In this document: positions 8,286 through 16,064 of the stretch, in pieces
How the letters are laid out: every line of letters begins with the position of its first letter
How positions within the stretch are numbered: the stretch's first letter is position 1
Assembly (NCBI GenBank): GCA_031553215.1
Contig: JAVBLW010000005.1
Span: 79,143-143,142 of the forward strand
From: JAVBLW01 sp031553215
Lineage (GTDB): Bacteria; Bacillota_I; Bacilli_A; Acholeplasmatales; Anaeroplasmataceae
DNA: 64,000 nt
Direction of reading: 5' to 3'
The notes under the pieces: generated by a model
The model's input: the letters and a program-made list of their open reading frames with translations, nothing else
What the model was told of the DNA's origin: nothing
Databases searched by the model: none
Translations under genes and position numbers: made by a program

Positions 8286-8365
8286 ATCGGTAACAAGTCT
8301 CAGTTATATGGGATCCAAATGTATACAGTACATATACGATTTGTAGTAATTTTGCACAACAAAAA

Positions 8366-8439
8366 TAAAAAAGACCAAAGGTTGAGAAGTCCTTTAGTCT
8401 TTTTAATCCAAGTTCTACAAAAATTAACGTTTTGAGAAT
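8366..8439. repeat. 74-bp direct repeat, right copy (rpsI 3' end plus terminator)
   Basis: This matches 4297-4370 at every base. It covers the codons for the final Phe-Ser-Lys-Arg of S9, the TAA stop and the terminator hairpin (8367-8404, arms AAAGACCAAAGG and CCTTTAGTCTTT), which ends the rplM-rpsI transcript on the minus strand. Confidence 0.9.
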
Positions 8440-8822
8440 TGTGAAGCACGACGAGCTTTTTTAAGACCGTATTTTTTACGTTCTTTAGCACGTGGGTCAC
8501 GAGTTACCATTCCAGCAGGTTTTAAGATCGCACGATAATCTGGATTTACTTCCATAAGAGCGCGAGTAATACCTAAACGGATAGCACCAGCTTGACCTGT
8601 CATACCTCCACCATTTACATTAACAATCACATCAAACTTTTCTGCATTTTCAGTCATTTCAAGTGGTTGTAATACGTCTAAACGTGTAGCAGCTGAAGGA
8701 ATATAATCTTCAAATGTTCTACCGTTAATAACGATTTCACCTTTTCCTGAACGTAAAATTACACGAGCAACTGAACTCTTACGACGTCCAGTTCCTAAAT
8801 ATTGTACCATTTTATTAGCCAT
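8424..8822 (-). CDS. rpsI: 30S ribosomal protein S9
   Basis: The 132-residue product has the S9 signatures GTGRRKSSVARV near the N-terminus, GGGMTGQAGAIRLGI in the middle and the conserved basic tail KARRASQFSKR, which reaches the P-site tRNA in the 30S subunit. The length is normal. It lies 13 bases after rplM, the usual L13-S9 pair, and follows GGAGG. Its last codons fall in a 74-bp repeat duplicated 4.07 kb away, so the gene's 3' end may have served as an integration site, but the protein is intact. Confidence 0.97.
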   Translation of the reverse strand: MANKMVQYLGTGRRKSSVARVILRSGKGEIVINGRTFEDYIPSAATRLDVLQPLEMTENAEKFDVIVNVNGGGMTGQAGAIRLGITRALMEVNPDYRAILKPAGMVTRDPRAKERKKYGLKKARRASQFSKR

Positions 8823-8835
8823 TGTTATATCCTCC

Positions 8836-9273
8836 TTACGCCTTCACTACAAATTCAACTGGTTTTTGTGCTGTATGTGGATGTGTTGATCCAGCATATA
8901 CGTATAATTGACGTCTCATATCGTCACCTAATTTAGTATGAGGTAACATACCCATAATAGCTTTCTCAACCATTCTAGTTGGGAATTTTGCCATTACAGT
9001 TTCAGCGTTCATAGTTGATAAACCACCAGCATAGTCTGAATGACTACGGTATAATTTATCTTGCCATTTGTTTCCAGTTAATTCGATTTTGTCAGCGTTG
9101 ATTACGATAACATTGTCTCCACAGTTTACGTGTGGAGTATAAGTTGGTTTGTGTTTACCTCTCAGTAAAAAAGCCACTTGTGTTGCTAAACGTCCTAATG
9201 TAAGTCCGCTTGCATCAACAACATACCAATTATGTTGCATAGTTTGATTGTTTGCCATATATGTTTTGTTCAT
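8836..9273 (-). CDS. rplM: 50S ribosomal protein L13
   Basis: The 145-residue protein carries the L13 motifs WYVVDASGLTLGRLAT, LLRGKHKPTYTPHVNCGDNV and MLPHTKLG, with a YVYAGSTHPHTAQKP C-terminus. L13 is an early-assembling 50S protein. It is the first gene of the rplM-rpsI operon, with a consensus promoter and a strong AAGGAGG site. In many Bacillota this operon directly follows truA; here truA is about 24 kb away. Confidence 0.97.
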   Translation of the reverse strand: MNKTYMANNQTMQHNWYVVDASGLTLGRLATQVAFLLRGKHKPTYTPHVNCGDNVIVINADKIELTGNKWQDKLYRSHSDYAGGLSTMNAETVMAKFPTRMVEKAIMGMLPHTKLGDDMRRQLYVYAGSTHPHTAQKPVEFVVKA

Positions 9274-9336
9274 AGAATTTCTTCCTCCTTAAATATAATT
9301 AAGGGCAATTGTGGATTTTATTAAAATTGTACCGTA
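9274..9336 (-). promoter_or_regulatory. Candidate L13 autoregulatory leader
   Basis: The short 5' UTR contains a small ATTTT/AAAAT hairpin followed by CCACAATTGCCC just before the Shine-Dalgarno. L13 operons in Bacilli often carry a compact leader RNA here. The match is by eye only; a covariance-model search is needed. Confidence 0.35.
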
Positions 9337-9340
9337 TAGA

Positions 9341-9369
9341 ATTATATTATAAATAAAAAGAATTGTCAA
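9341..9369 (-). promoter_or_regulatory. Consensus promoter of rplM-rpsI
   Basis: TTGACA (9364-9369), a 17-base spacer and TATAAT (9341-9346) on the minus strand form a perfect sigma-A promoter. Confidence 0.85.
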
Positions 9370-9401
9370 CCTCAAAATAAAATTACTTTTGTTGAAATAT
9401 A

Positions 9402-9410
9402 TGATATAAT
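9402..9410 (+). promoter_or_regulatory. Extended -10 promoter of the YgiQ-family gene
   Basis: TGATATAAT is an extended -10 element; no good -35 is visible. It lies 30 bases before the ATG at 9440. Confidence 0.55.
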
Positions 9411-9439
9411 ATCATAAGAATACACACAGGAGTGATTTT

Positions 9440-11230
9440 ATGCCATTTTTACCACTAACTTTAGAAGAAATGAAAGAATACGGATGGACACAACCAGATT
9501 TTGTATATATTACAGGGGATGCCTATATAGATCATCCGTCTTTTGGTCCAGCTATCATTACAAGAATATTAGAAAACTTTGGTTATAAATGCGTAATCAT
9601 TTCTCAACCTGATATAAATAAAAACTCTGATTTCGCTCTTTTTGGTGAGCCAAAATTAGGATTTTTGATTTCAAGCGGAAATATCGATTCGATGGTTAAT
9701 CACTATTCTGTAAGTAAAAGACGCCGTACTAAAGATTTTTATACTCCAAATGGAGAAATGGGAAAAAGACCCGATAGAGCCCTTATAAAATACTCAAACA
9801 AAGTACGTTCATTATACCCAGCTTCTAATATTATAATCGGAGGAATTGAGGCTTCTTTAAGAAGATTATCTCATTATGATTATTGGGATGATAAGGTTAG
9901 AAAATCAATTCTATTAGATAGTCAAGCCGACTTATTATTATATGGAATGGGTGAGAAAACTATTGTTCAAGTTGCTGATGCACTTGCAGGTGGATTAGAA
10001 GCCAAAGATATTATTTATGTTAGAAATTGTATTTGGAAAACTAAAGATAAAGATATTCTTCCATATAACCACATTATGCTTCCAACTTACAAAGATGTTT
10101 GTAAGGATAGATTCAAATATGTTGAATCATTTAGAGAACAATATAAAAACACTGATGCCTTCACCGGTAAACCACTAGTAGAACTTTATGATGATACTTA
10201 TGTTATTCAAAATGAACCGGAATTCCCATTAACTCGCGAAGAAATGGATATGACCTATTCACTTCCCTATATGCGTGAGGTTCATCCATTAATCGAAAAG
10301 ATCGGACATGTACCTGCCATTGATGAAGTAAAATTCTCAATCATATCCAACCGTGGATGCTTTGGAGGATGCAACTTTTGTGCACTAACATTCCATCAAG
10401 GAAGAATTATTCAATCTAGAAGTAAAGAATCAATTGTTGAAGAAGCTGTAAAGATTACTGCTGCCCCTGACTTTAAAGGATATATCCATGATGTTGGTGG
10501 TCCTTCTGCTAACTTTTATAATCCCGCTTGTAATAAACAAATGGAACATGGTGTATGTAAAGATAAACGCTGTTTAAGTTTTCAACCATGTAAAAACTTA
10601 ATTGCTGATCATAGTGATTATTTAGAAGTTTTACGTGAGGTAAGAAAAGTTCCGGGAATTAAAAAGGTTTTTGTTCGTTCTGGTCTTAGATATGATTATA
10701 TAATGTATGATAAAAATAAAGAATTCTTAGAAGAATTAATAAAATATCATATTTCAGGACAATTAAAAGTTGCTCCTGAACATGTTGATGATCGTGTATT
10801 ATCAAAAATGGGTAAACCCTCAAGAGAACTTTATGATAAATTCGTTAATCTATATACTAAATTAAATGAAAAACATAATATGAAACAATTCCTTGTACCA
10901 TATTTAATGTCTTCTCATCCAGGAAGCACTCTAGATGCGGCTATTAATCTTGCTGAATACATAAGAGATACTGGCCATCAACCAGAACAGGTACAAGATT
11001 TCTACCCTACTCCAGGTACTGCTTCTACTTGCATGTATTATACCGGAATTGATCCATTCACGAATCAAGAGGTATATGTACCTAAAAAACCTCGTGAAAA
11101 AGCAATGCAGAGAGCCCTAATGCAATTTAAAAACCCTAACAATTATGAACTTGTAAAAGAAGCATTATTAAAAGCTAATAGAAAAGATCTAATTGGTTTT
11201 GGAAAAGAATGTTTAATAAAACCAAGATAA
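9440..11230 (+). CDS. YgiQ family radical SAM protein
   Basis: The 596-residue protein matches the YgiQ/UPF0313 family from MPFLPLTLEEMKEYGW onward. The radical-SAM cluster motif CFGGCNFC is at residues 307-314, preceded by an N-terminal domain containing VYITGDAYIDHPSFG and followed by GGPSANFYNPAC and LKVAPEHVDD. The family is widespread in anaerobes; its reaction is not established. The start follows CAGGAG. A second radical-SAM gene lies 39 bases downstream, but a terminator lies between them. Confidence 0.85.
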   Translation: MPFLPLTLEEMKEYGWTQPDFVYITGDAYIDHPSFGPAIITRILENFGYKCVIISQPDINKNSDFALFGEPKLGFLISSGNIDSMVNHYSVSKRRRTKDFYTPNGEMGKRPDRALIKYSNKVRSLYPASNIIIGGIEASLRRLSHYDYWDDKVRKSILLDSQADLLLYGMGEKTIVQVADALAGGLEAKDIIYVRNCIWKTKDKDILPYNHIMLPTYKDVCKDRFKYVESFREQYKNTDAFTGKPLVELYDDTYVIQNEPEFPLTREEMDMTYSLPYMREVHPLIEKIGHVPAIDEVKFSIISNRGCFGGCNFCALTFHQGRIIQSRSKESIVEEAVKITAAPDFKGYIHDVGGPSANFYNPACNKQMEHGVCKDKRCLSFQPCKNLIADHSDYLEVLREVRKVPGIKKVFVRSGLRYDYIMYDKNKEFLEELIKYHISGQLKVAPEHVDDRVLSKMGKPSRELYDKFVNLYTKLNEKHNMKQFLVPYLMSSHPGSTLDAAINLAEYIRDTGHQPEQVQDFYPTPGTASTCMYYTGIDPFTNQEVYVPKKPREKAMQRALMQFKNPNNYELVKEALLKANRKDLIGFGKECLIKPR

Positions 11231-11254
11231 AGATTAGTTTGACTAATCTTTTTT
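11231..11254 (+). terminator. Terminator between the two radical-SAM genes
   Basis: AGATTAGT and ACTAATCT form an 8-bp stem with a TTG loop and a T6 tail, starting at the base after the stop codon. The next gene begins 15 bases further on, so some read-through may be needed to express it. Confidence 0.75.
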
Positions 11255-11269
11255 CTAGAAAGGAATACT

Positions 11270-12883
11270 ATGAAATCATTATTAATTGGAATAAATGCAA
11301 AATATATTCATCCTAATCTTGCAATTAGATTACTAAAAAATAATACAACCTATCAAACAGATATAATAGAATATACAACTAAAGAAAATAAAGATACCAT
11401 TACTAATTATATAATTGATAATAATTATGATTTTATAGGATTTTCTTGTTACATATGGAATATAAACTATATTAAAGAATTAGTATTGTTATTAAAAGAA
11501 AAAAAATCTAGCATAAAAATAATGCTAGGTGGACCTGAGGTTAGTTATAATGCTAATGAATATATTGGATTAGTGGATTATGTTATAAAAAATGAGGGTG
11601 AAGAATCATATCATCTTCTTCTATCTTATTTGGATAACAAAGTATCATTAAATGAAGTGCCTAATTTATTCCATAGGAATGGTTATACCTTTGATAAATT
11701 GGTTGATATTAAATCTATTAAACCTGCCTATGGCCTAATTGAAGATGTTGAAAATAGAATAATATATTTTGAAACTTCTAGGGGGTGTCCATATCATTGT
11801 AGTTATTGTATGGCAAGTCTTGATAACAAGGTTCGTTTCTTTGATATTGAACAAGTAAAAATAGAACTTAAGAAACTTCTCGATAGAAAAGCTAAGGTAA
11901 TAAAGTTCCTAGATAGAACATTCAATGCAAACAAAAAAAACTTTGTTGAACTTATTGATTTTTTAATTTTACATCATAAGCCCTATAATTCATTTCAATT
12001 CGAAATCACGGGAGATTTGCTAGACGAAGACCTAATTCACCTGATAAACGAAAAAGCCCCTAAAAACCTATTTAGATTTGAAATTGGGATACAATCAACT
12101 AATGTTGAAAGTAATTTACTAGTAAAAAGAATTCAAAACAATCAAAAATTGTTTCATAACATCACTTTGATTCAAAATGCTAAGGTAATTGATTTGCATT
12201 TAGACTTGATAGCTGGACTTCCAAAAGAAGATTATAATAGCTTTAAAAATACATTCAATGAAGTATTAAGTTTAAGACCAAAAGAATTACAATTGGGATT
12301 TTTAAAATTATTACATGGTACTGTATTAAAACAAGAACATACAAAATACAATTATATTTACAACAAAACAGCACCTTATGAAATTATATCAAATGATTCA
12401 ATGTCGATTAGCGATATTAAAAATATACATATATGTGAGGATGCCTTTGAAAAATTCTACAATTATGGATACATGGATAAAAGCATACAATTCATATTAG
12501 ATAATACTACAAATTATTTTGATTTCTTTTTTGATTTAGGAAATTATTACCTTTCTCAAAAAATAAATGGCCTTGATACATTATTCTTATGTATTGATAA
12601 TCATCTTAAAGAAACAAACTTCAATAAATATGATGAAGCACATATCTTATTATTAATTGATTATTTAAAATACAATAATGTAAAAGCTAAATCTTGGTGG
12701 ACAAAACTAGATAAAAAAGAAAAGACTGAATATATAAGATATATTGATGAAATAAAATTGACACCTTTTACAATAGAGATATTATATAAATATAGTACTG
12801 TAATAAGATACAAGAAAACTCTAATAATTGCACTATATATAAATAACAAATCTTATGTATATACAACAAAAGCGAAAGATTAA
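11270..12883 (+). CDS. B12-binding/radical SAM protein with DUF4080-like C-terminus
   Basis: The 537-residue protein has an N-terminal cobalamin-binding-like fold (DFIGFSCYIWN, IMLGGPEVSYN, IKNEGEESY), a radical-SAM barrel with GCPYHCSYC (cysteines at about 173, 177 and 180) and a C-terminal region like that of DUF4080 proteins. The N-terminal pattern is shared with B12-dependent radical-SAM methylases, but the family has no established reaction. It starts after AAAGGAA. Its last codons and stop lie in a palindrome shared with the convergent signal peptidase gene, so the two proteins end with the same four residues. Confidence 0.8.
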   Translation: MKSLLIGINAKYIHPNLAIRLLKNNTTYQTDIIEYTTKENKDTITNYIIDNNYDFIGFSCYIWNINYIKELVLLLKEKKSSIKIMLGGPEVSYNANEYIGLVDYVIKNEGEESYHLLLSYLDNKVSLNEVPNLFHRNGYTFDKLVDIKSIKPAYGLIEDVENRIIYFETSRGCPYHCSYCMASLDNKVRFFDIEQVKIELKKLLDRKAKVIKFLDRTFNANKKNFVELIDFLILHHKPYNSFQFEITGDLLDEDLIHLINEKAPKNLFRFEIGIQSTNVESNLLVKRIQNNQKLFHNITLIQNAKVIDLHLDLIAGLPKEDYNSFKNTFNEVLSLRPKELQLGFLKLLHGTVLKQEHTKYNYIYNKTAPYEIISNDSMSISDIKNIHICEDAFEKFYNYGYMDKSIQFILDNTTNYFDFFFDLGNYYLSQKINGLDTLFLCIDNHLKETNFNKYDEAHILLLIDYLKYNNVKAKSWWTKLDKKEKTEYIRYIDEIKLTPFTIEILYKYSTVIRYKKTLIIALYINNKSYVYTTKAKD

Positions 12884-12894
12884 TCTTTCGCTTT
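12869..12894. terminator. 26-bp perfect palindrome: shared 3' end and bidirectional terminator of convergent genes
   Basis: Each half reads AAAGCGAAAGATT on its own strand, and the two halves are exact reverse complements. Both convergent genes end inside it with AAA GCG AAA GAT TAA (Lys-Ala-Lys-Asp-stop), and the stop codons overlap. A U-rich run follows on the plus strand. Confidence 0.85.
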
Positions 12895-13506
12895 TTCTTT
12901 TTCATTTTTGATTTCTTCCAGTAGTTCTTGCCTAATTTCATCAAGTAATTCTTGTTTTCGTTTTTCTTCAACTGCTTTAATTTTATCCTTTTGGAAGGTG
13001 GTGTAAATATTTAATATTTCCATAACTATTATAACCATAACGATTATAACTAATATAAAGAAAATAACATTTTTATTACTTGCAATCTTACCAATATTAA
13101 ACGCATTAAATACTTTAACGAATTTCCCTACAAGCATATCCTTTGTAACTAATTCTGGGTCAACAGCACCATTATTGTTATCTCCAAGCATTACAAAACC
13201 TTCGTTTGTTATTTCCTTAATGCGGTGAATAATATAAATTCCGGCGGTATTACCAGTTTTAGATCTATATACAATTATATCTCCAACATCTAAATTATTA
13301 TATTGGCATTTTTTGAATATTACCACATCATTAGGATTAATTACCGGTTTCATACTCTCTGTTGGCACATATGAGAATGAATATCCAAATACACTAACTG
13401 GTTTCTCTTTACGCATTGCTGAAACATTGGCAATAATTAAGATTAGAGTTAAAGCAACTAGTATTACAGATATAGAAGAAAGAACTATTTTAATAATCTT
13501 TTTCAT
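12880..13506 (-). CDS. SipW-type (ER/archaeal-like) signal peptidase I
   Basis: The 208-residue membrane protein has an N-terminal membrane helix (about 4-28), the S26B catalytic serine in PTESMKP (Ser51), the histidine that replaces lysine in this class (His94, in IIHRI), the GDNN...D motif (108-116) and a second helix (about 146-168). The cytoplasmic tail is a charged coiled coil rich in EE/KK. This class includes SipW, which processes TasA-like fibre proteins. Its ATG overlaps the stop of the DUF2357-like gene (TAATG), so it is the last gene of the operon. It is one of two such peptidases here, and is shorter than the other. Confidence 0.85.
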   Translation of the reverse strand: MKKIIKIVLSSISVILVALTLILIIANVSAMRKEKPVSVFGYSFSYVPTESMKPVINPNDVVIFKKCQYNNLDVGDIIVYRSKTGNTAGIYIIHRIKEITNEGFVMLGDNNNGAVDPELVTKDMLVGKFVKVFNAFNIGKIASNKNVIFFILVIIVMVIIVMEILNIYTTFQKDKIKAVEEKRKQELLDEIRQELLEEIKNEKEKAKD

Positions 13507-16049
13507 TATTCAAAATAGTCCTCGTCTTCAACATCCTTTGTCTTTAAAGATTCTCGACGGGCTAGTAGACGTTCTCTTTCTTTATCAGAAACATCCTCAA
13601 AACCTTCTTCATCATTCTTCTTCGCCTTATCAGCAAGAGCTTTATTCTTTATTGCTTCACGACGTTCTGCTAGTAAGTCTTTTGCACTCTTTGCTCCTTG
13701 AGCTTTTGGTGCTTCCTCTTCTTCATCATCGTCATCTTCATCTGGTTCTACAGTTTTTGCTTTCGCCGCTATTGCTGCTCGACGTTCTGCTAGTAAGTCT
13801 TTTGCACTCTTTGCTCCTTGAGCTTTTGGTGCTTCCTCTTCTTCATTATCGTCATCTTCATCTGGTTCTACAGTTTTTGCTTTCGCTGCTATTGCTGCTC
13901 GACGTTCTGCTAGTAAGTCTTTCGCACTCTTTGCTCCTTGAGCTTTTGGTGCTTCCTCTTCTTCATCATCGTCATCTTCATCTAAATTTTGATCTCCAGC
14001 CAATGCTTTTTGTCTTATTGCTTCACGGCGTTGTGCCAATAATGTCTTAACATCTGTTCCAGATGTAATTACGTCATTATCATCATCGTCATCGTCGTCT
14101 TCTTCATCTTCCTCATCATCTTCATCACGTAATGCTGCAAGAGCTCTAGCTTTTCTTTCAGCAAGTATTCTTGCTTTTTCAGCGGCGGCTTTTTGTTCCA
14201 TTAGTTCACGATTACGTTTGAATAATTCTTGTGGAGTAAGTGTATCTTTTTCTTCTTCAAGTGCTTTTTGTTCTAAAGCCAACTTATCTTCTTCGGCAAT
14301 TCTAGCTTCTTCAGCAATTCTAGCTTCTTCAATAGCATCCTGCTTAGCTGATAATTTTTTAGCTTTTTGCTCAGCAGCTTTTTGTTTAAGTGCTTCTTTA
14401 CGTTGTTGTAATGCATTCTTAACTTCAAGGCTCTTAGCTTCTTTAAGAGCTCTTTCAGTTTCTTTCTCAACACGTTTACGTTCAGCTTCTTCTTCACGTT
14501 CAATACGACGTTTTTCAGCCTCTTCTTCGCGAAGTTTTTGAGCTTCTTCTCTTTCTTTTGCTCTTTGAGCTGCTCTTTCTGCCTTTTCAGCAGCAAGTTG
14601 AGCAAGCCTTCTTTCTCTTGCTTCTTGTTGTCTAATTTTTTCTTCAAGAGTTGCAATTTCTGATAATGTATCCGATTCTTCTTTTGCTGTTGCTTTATAA
14701 TCAATTTCTTTTAATTTTGTAACTGTTTCTAATACTTCAGCACGTTTCTTCGCGCGTTCTAATTGAACACTTAAAGGAACCTCTTCAAATTCATTTTCTA
14801 TAGGTACTTCGTATAAAGGTGGATAAATAGCATTAACTATAGATTGCATTTCCCTAAATACTAATTCTAGAGAATAATCCTTATCCATTCCGGATTCTAC
14901 TTTTTCATCTAAACTTTTTTGATAGAATTTTTGAGTTTCATTTAAGAAATACTCATTCATTTGAAAGTTTTCTATTTTTTGTGAATCAGGATTAAATTTA
15001 TACTCGTTATCAATTTTACTAAGCATTTTAGCTTTACGATTAGTAAACTCTCTATATGGTAAATTTTCCTCATCGTATTGAGAATTACCATAAAAATGCA
15101 TTAATGTTCCAACTGATGCAGCCATGATTCCATCTATTGAATCAGACAATTCATCTGGATATTGATTTTTCTTTTCTTTTACATTAACGTCAAACGCCAA
15201 TTCGGTATATCTATCTAAGAAAACCCATGTATTATAACAAATCTTAAACTCAGCATTTTTCATGATAATATTAGTTTTCATGATAGGTGGAGTTACTTCT
15301 TTATAATTCTTAAGTTCCATCATCAATTTACTTGAACGCAATGACTTAAATTTTTCATTGATATCTTGAGCCTTTGCATAAGTTTCCTTAGCAGATTTAA
15401 CTTGTGCATCAAGCTGTCTTTCCATTTTTACCGATAATTCAACTTTTACCTTCGTAGTATCAACTTTAAAACTATTTGATACTGTAGTATTTTTAGTTTC
15501 ATAACTATCAATGTTTTTCTTTAAAATTTGTAGGCGCAAAGATAAGAATTTACAAACACGATTTATTAGAGTTTTAATAAATCTATTTTCATAAATACCC
15601 ATTTCATCATCTGCATAAGTAGTCAATAACTTAGAAGGGATAATATCTCCTTCTTCAGTTATTTCTTTTATAAAATGCGTATGGCTAGCTAAATGTCTAA
15701 CAGTTTGAGCATTTACCTTCTTTGCTTTTTCCATAGGTACAACTTCTTCTTCATACCTAATAGCTTTCTTTGGATCCTTTAAAATCTTAGAAATACTCAT
15801 ATATGCAGCTTCTAATATTGGCACAAATGATGTTTCAAAAACTTTTGTTTCTCTTATTGTCTTACTATATACAGTTCTAGAACCAGTTCTAACCTGATTT
15901 AAAAGAAAATCACCCAAAGGTGATTTATCTATTGCTTTATCAAAATTTTCATTGAATATGCGGTAGAATTCACTTACAGAGTCATTTTCTAGTTCTTTAG
16001 TTGTTGGTTCTAGCATTTTGCTTTTAACTACTGATTTTGATTCTTCCAC
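13506..16049 (-). CDS. DUF2357-like protein with long charged coiled coil and acidic repeats
   Basis: About the first 400 residues resemble the DUF2357 region of McrC-like proteins, including YADDEMGIYENRFIKTLINR at about residues 148-167 (the ENRF.K motif). No PD-(D/E)XK nuclease motif is visible. Residues about 440-640 are an R/E/K/A coiled coil (AAEKAERAAQRAKEREEA type), followed by acidic runs and three 40-residue repeats (KSAKDLLAERR with EDDDDEEEEAPKAQG). No signal peptide or membrane segment is seen, so it should be cytosolic. It lies 15 bases after the McrB-like AAA+ gene, the natural partner of DUF2357 proteins. A GTG at 16049 is preferred over one at 16058, which overlaps the GGGAG site. 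The role is inferred to be an ATPase partner or scaffold, not a nuclease. Confidence 0.6.
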   Translation of the reverse strand: MEESKSVVKSKMLEPTTKELENDSVSEFYRIFNENFDKAIDKSPLGDFLLNQVRTGSRTVYSKTIRETKVFETSFVPILEAAYMSISKILKDPKKAIRYEEEVVPMEKAKKVNAQTVRHLASHTHFIKEITEEGDIIPSKLLTTYADDEMGIYENRFIKTLINRVCKFLSLRLQILKKNIDSYETKNTTVSNSFKVDTTKVKVELSVKMERQLDAQVKSAKETYAKAQDINEKFKSLRSSKLMMELKNYKEVTPPIMKTNIIMKNAEFKICYNTWVFLDRYTELAFDVNVKEKKNQYPDELSDSIDGIMAASVGTLMHFYGNSQYDEENLPYREFTNRKAKMLSKIDNEYKFNPDSQKIENFQMNEYFLNETQKFYQKSLDEKVESGMDKDYSLELVFREMQSIVNAIYPPLYEVPIENEFEEVPLSVQLERAKKRAEVLETVTKLKEIDYKATAKEESDTLSEIATLEEKIRQQEARERRLAQLAAEKAERAAQRAKEREEAQKLREEEAEKRRIEREEEAERKRVEKETERALKEAKSLEVKNALQQRKEALKQKAAEQKAKKLSAKQDAIEEARIAEEARIAEEDKLALEQKALEEEKDTLTPQELFKRNRELMEQKAAAEKARILAERKARALAALRDEDDEEDEEDDDDDDDNDVITSGTDVKTLLAQRREAIRQKALAGDQNLDEDDDDEEEEAPKAQGAKSAKDLLAERRAAIAAKAKTVEPDEDDDNEEEEAPKAQGAKSAKDLLAERRAAIAAKAKTVEPDEDDDDEEEEAPKAQGAKSAKDLLAERREAIKNKALADKAKKNDEEGFEDVSDKERERLLARRESLKTKDVEDEDYFE
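13660..13988. repeat. 120-bp tandem repeat array in the coiled-coil gene
   Basis: The sequence starting CGACGTTCTGCTAGTAAGTC recurs at 13660, 13780 and 13900, exactly 120 bases apart, and encodes a 40-residue acidic/basic alternating unit. Copies differ at a few bases, and the outer ends are more diverged. Confidence 0.9.
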
Positions 16050-16064
16050 ATTACTCACTCCCTA

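Larger units (their letters stand above)
4371..8365. mobile_element. Candidate inserted segment between 74-bp repeats at the rpsI 3' end
   Basis: The segment is bounded by perfect 74-bp direct repeats, one of which completes rpsI. Integration into the 3' end of a conserved gene with regeneration of that end is the usual mark of tyrosine-recombinase elements. Inside are the adhesin gene (4698-8018), a decayed ORF on the left and a transposase-like fragment on the right. No intact integrase is present, so this would be a remnant or a mobilised island. A recombination-born duplication without any mobile element remains possible. Confidence 0.45.

Noticed and set aside
8300..8500. A 66-codon minus-strand ORF running out of rpsI
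   Set aside because: It overlaps the rpsI 3' end in another frame and passes through the terminator; no start signal.
13660..13988. Possible CRISPR array from regular repeats
   Set aside because: The units are directly adjacent 120-bp in-frame coding repeats without unique spacers; no cas genes are present.
13313..14050. A 245-codon plus-strand ORF rich in Leu/His
   Set aside because: It is the antisense shadow of the repetitive acidic region of the DUF2357-like gene; it has no ribosome binding site and its repeats mirror the 120-bp array.
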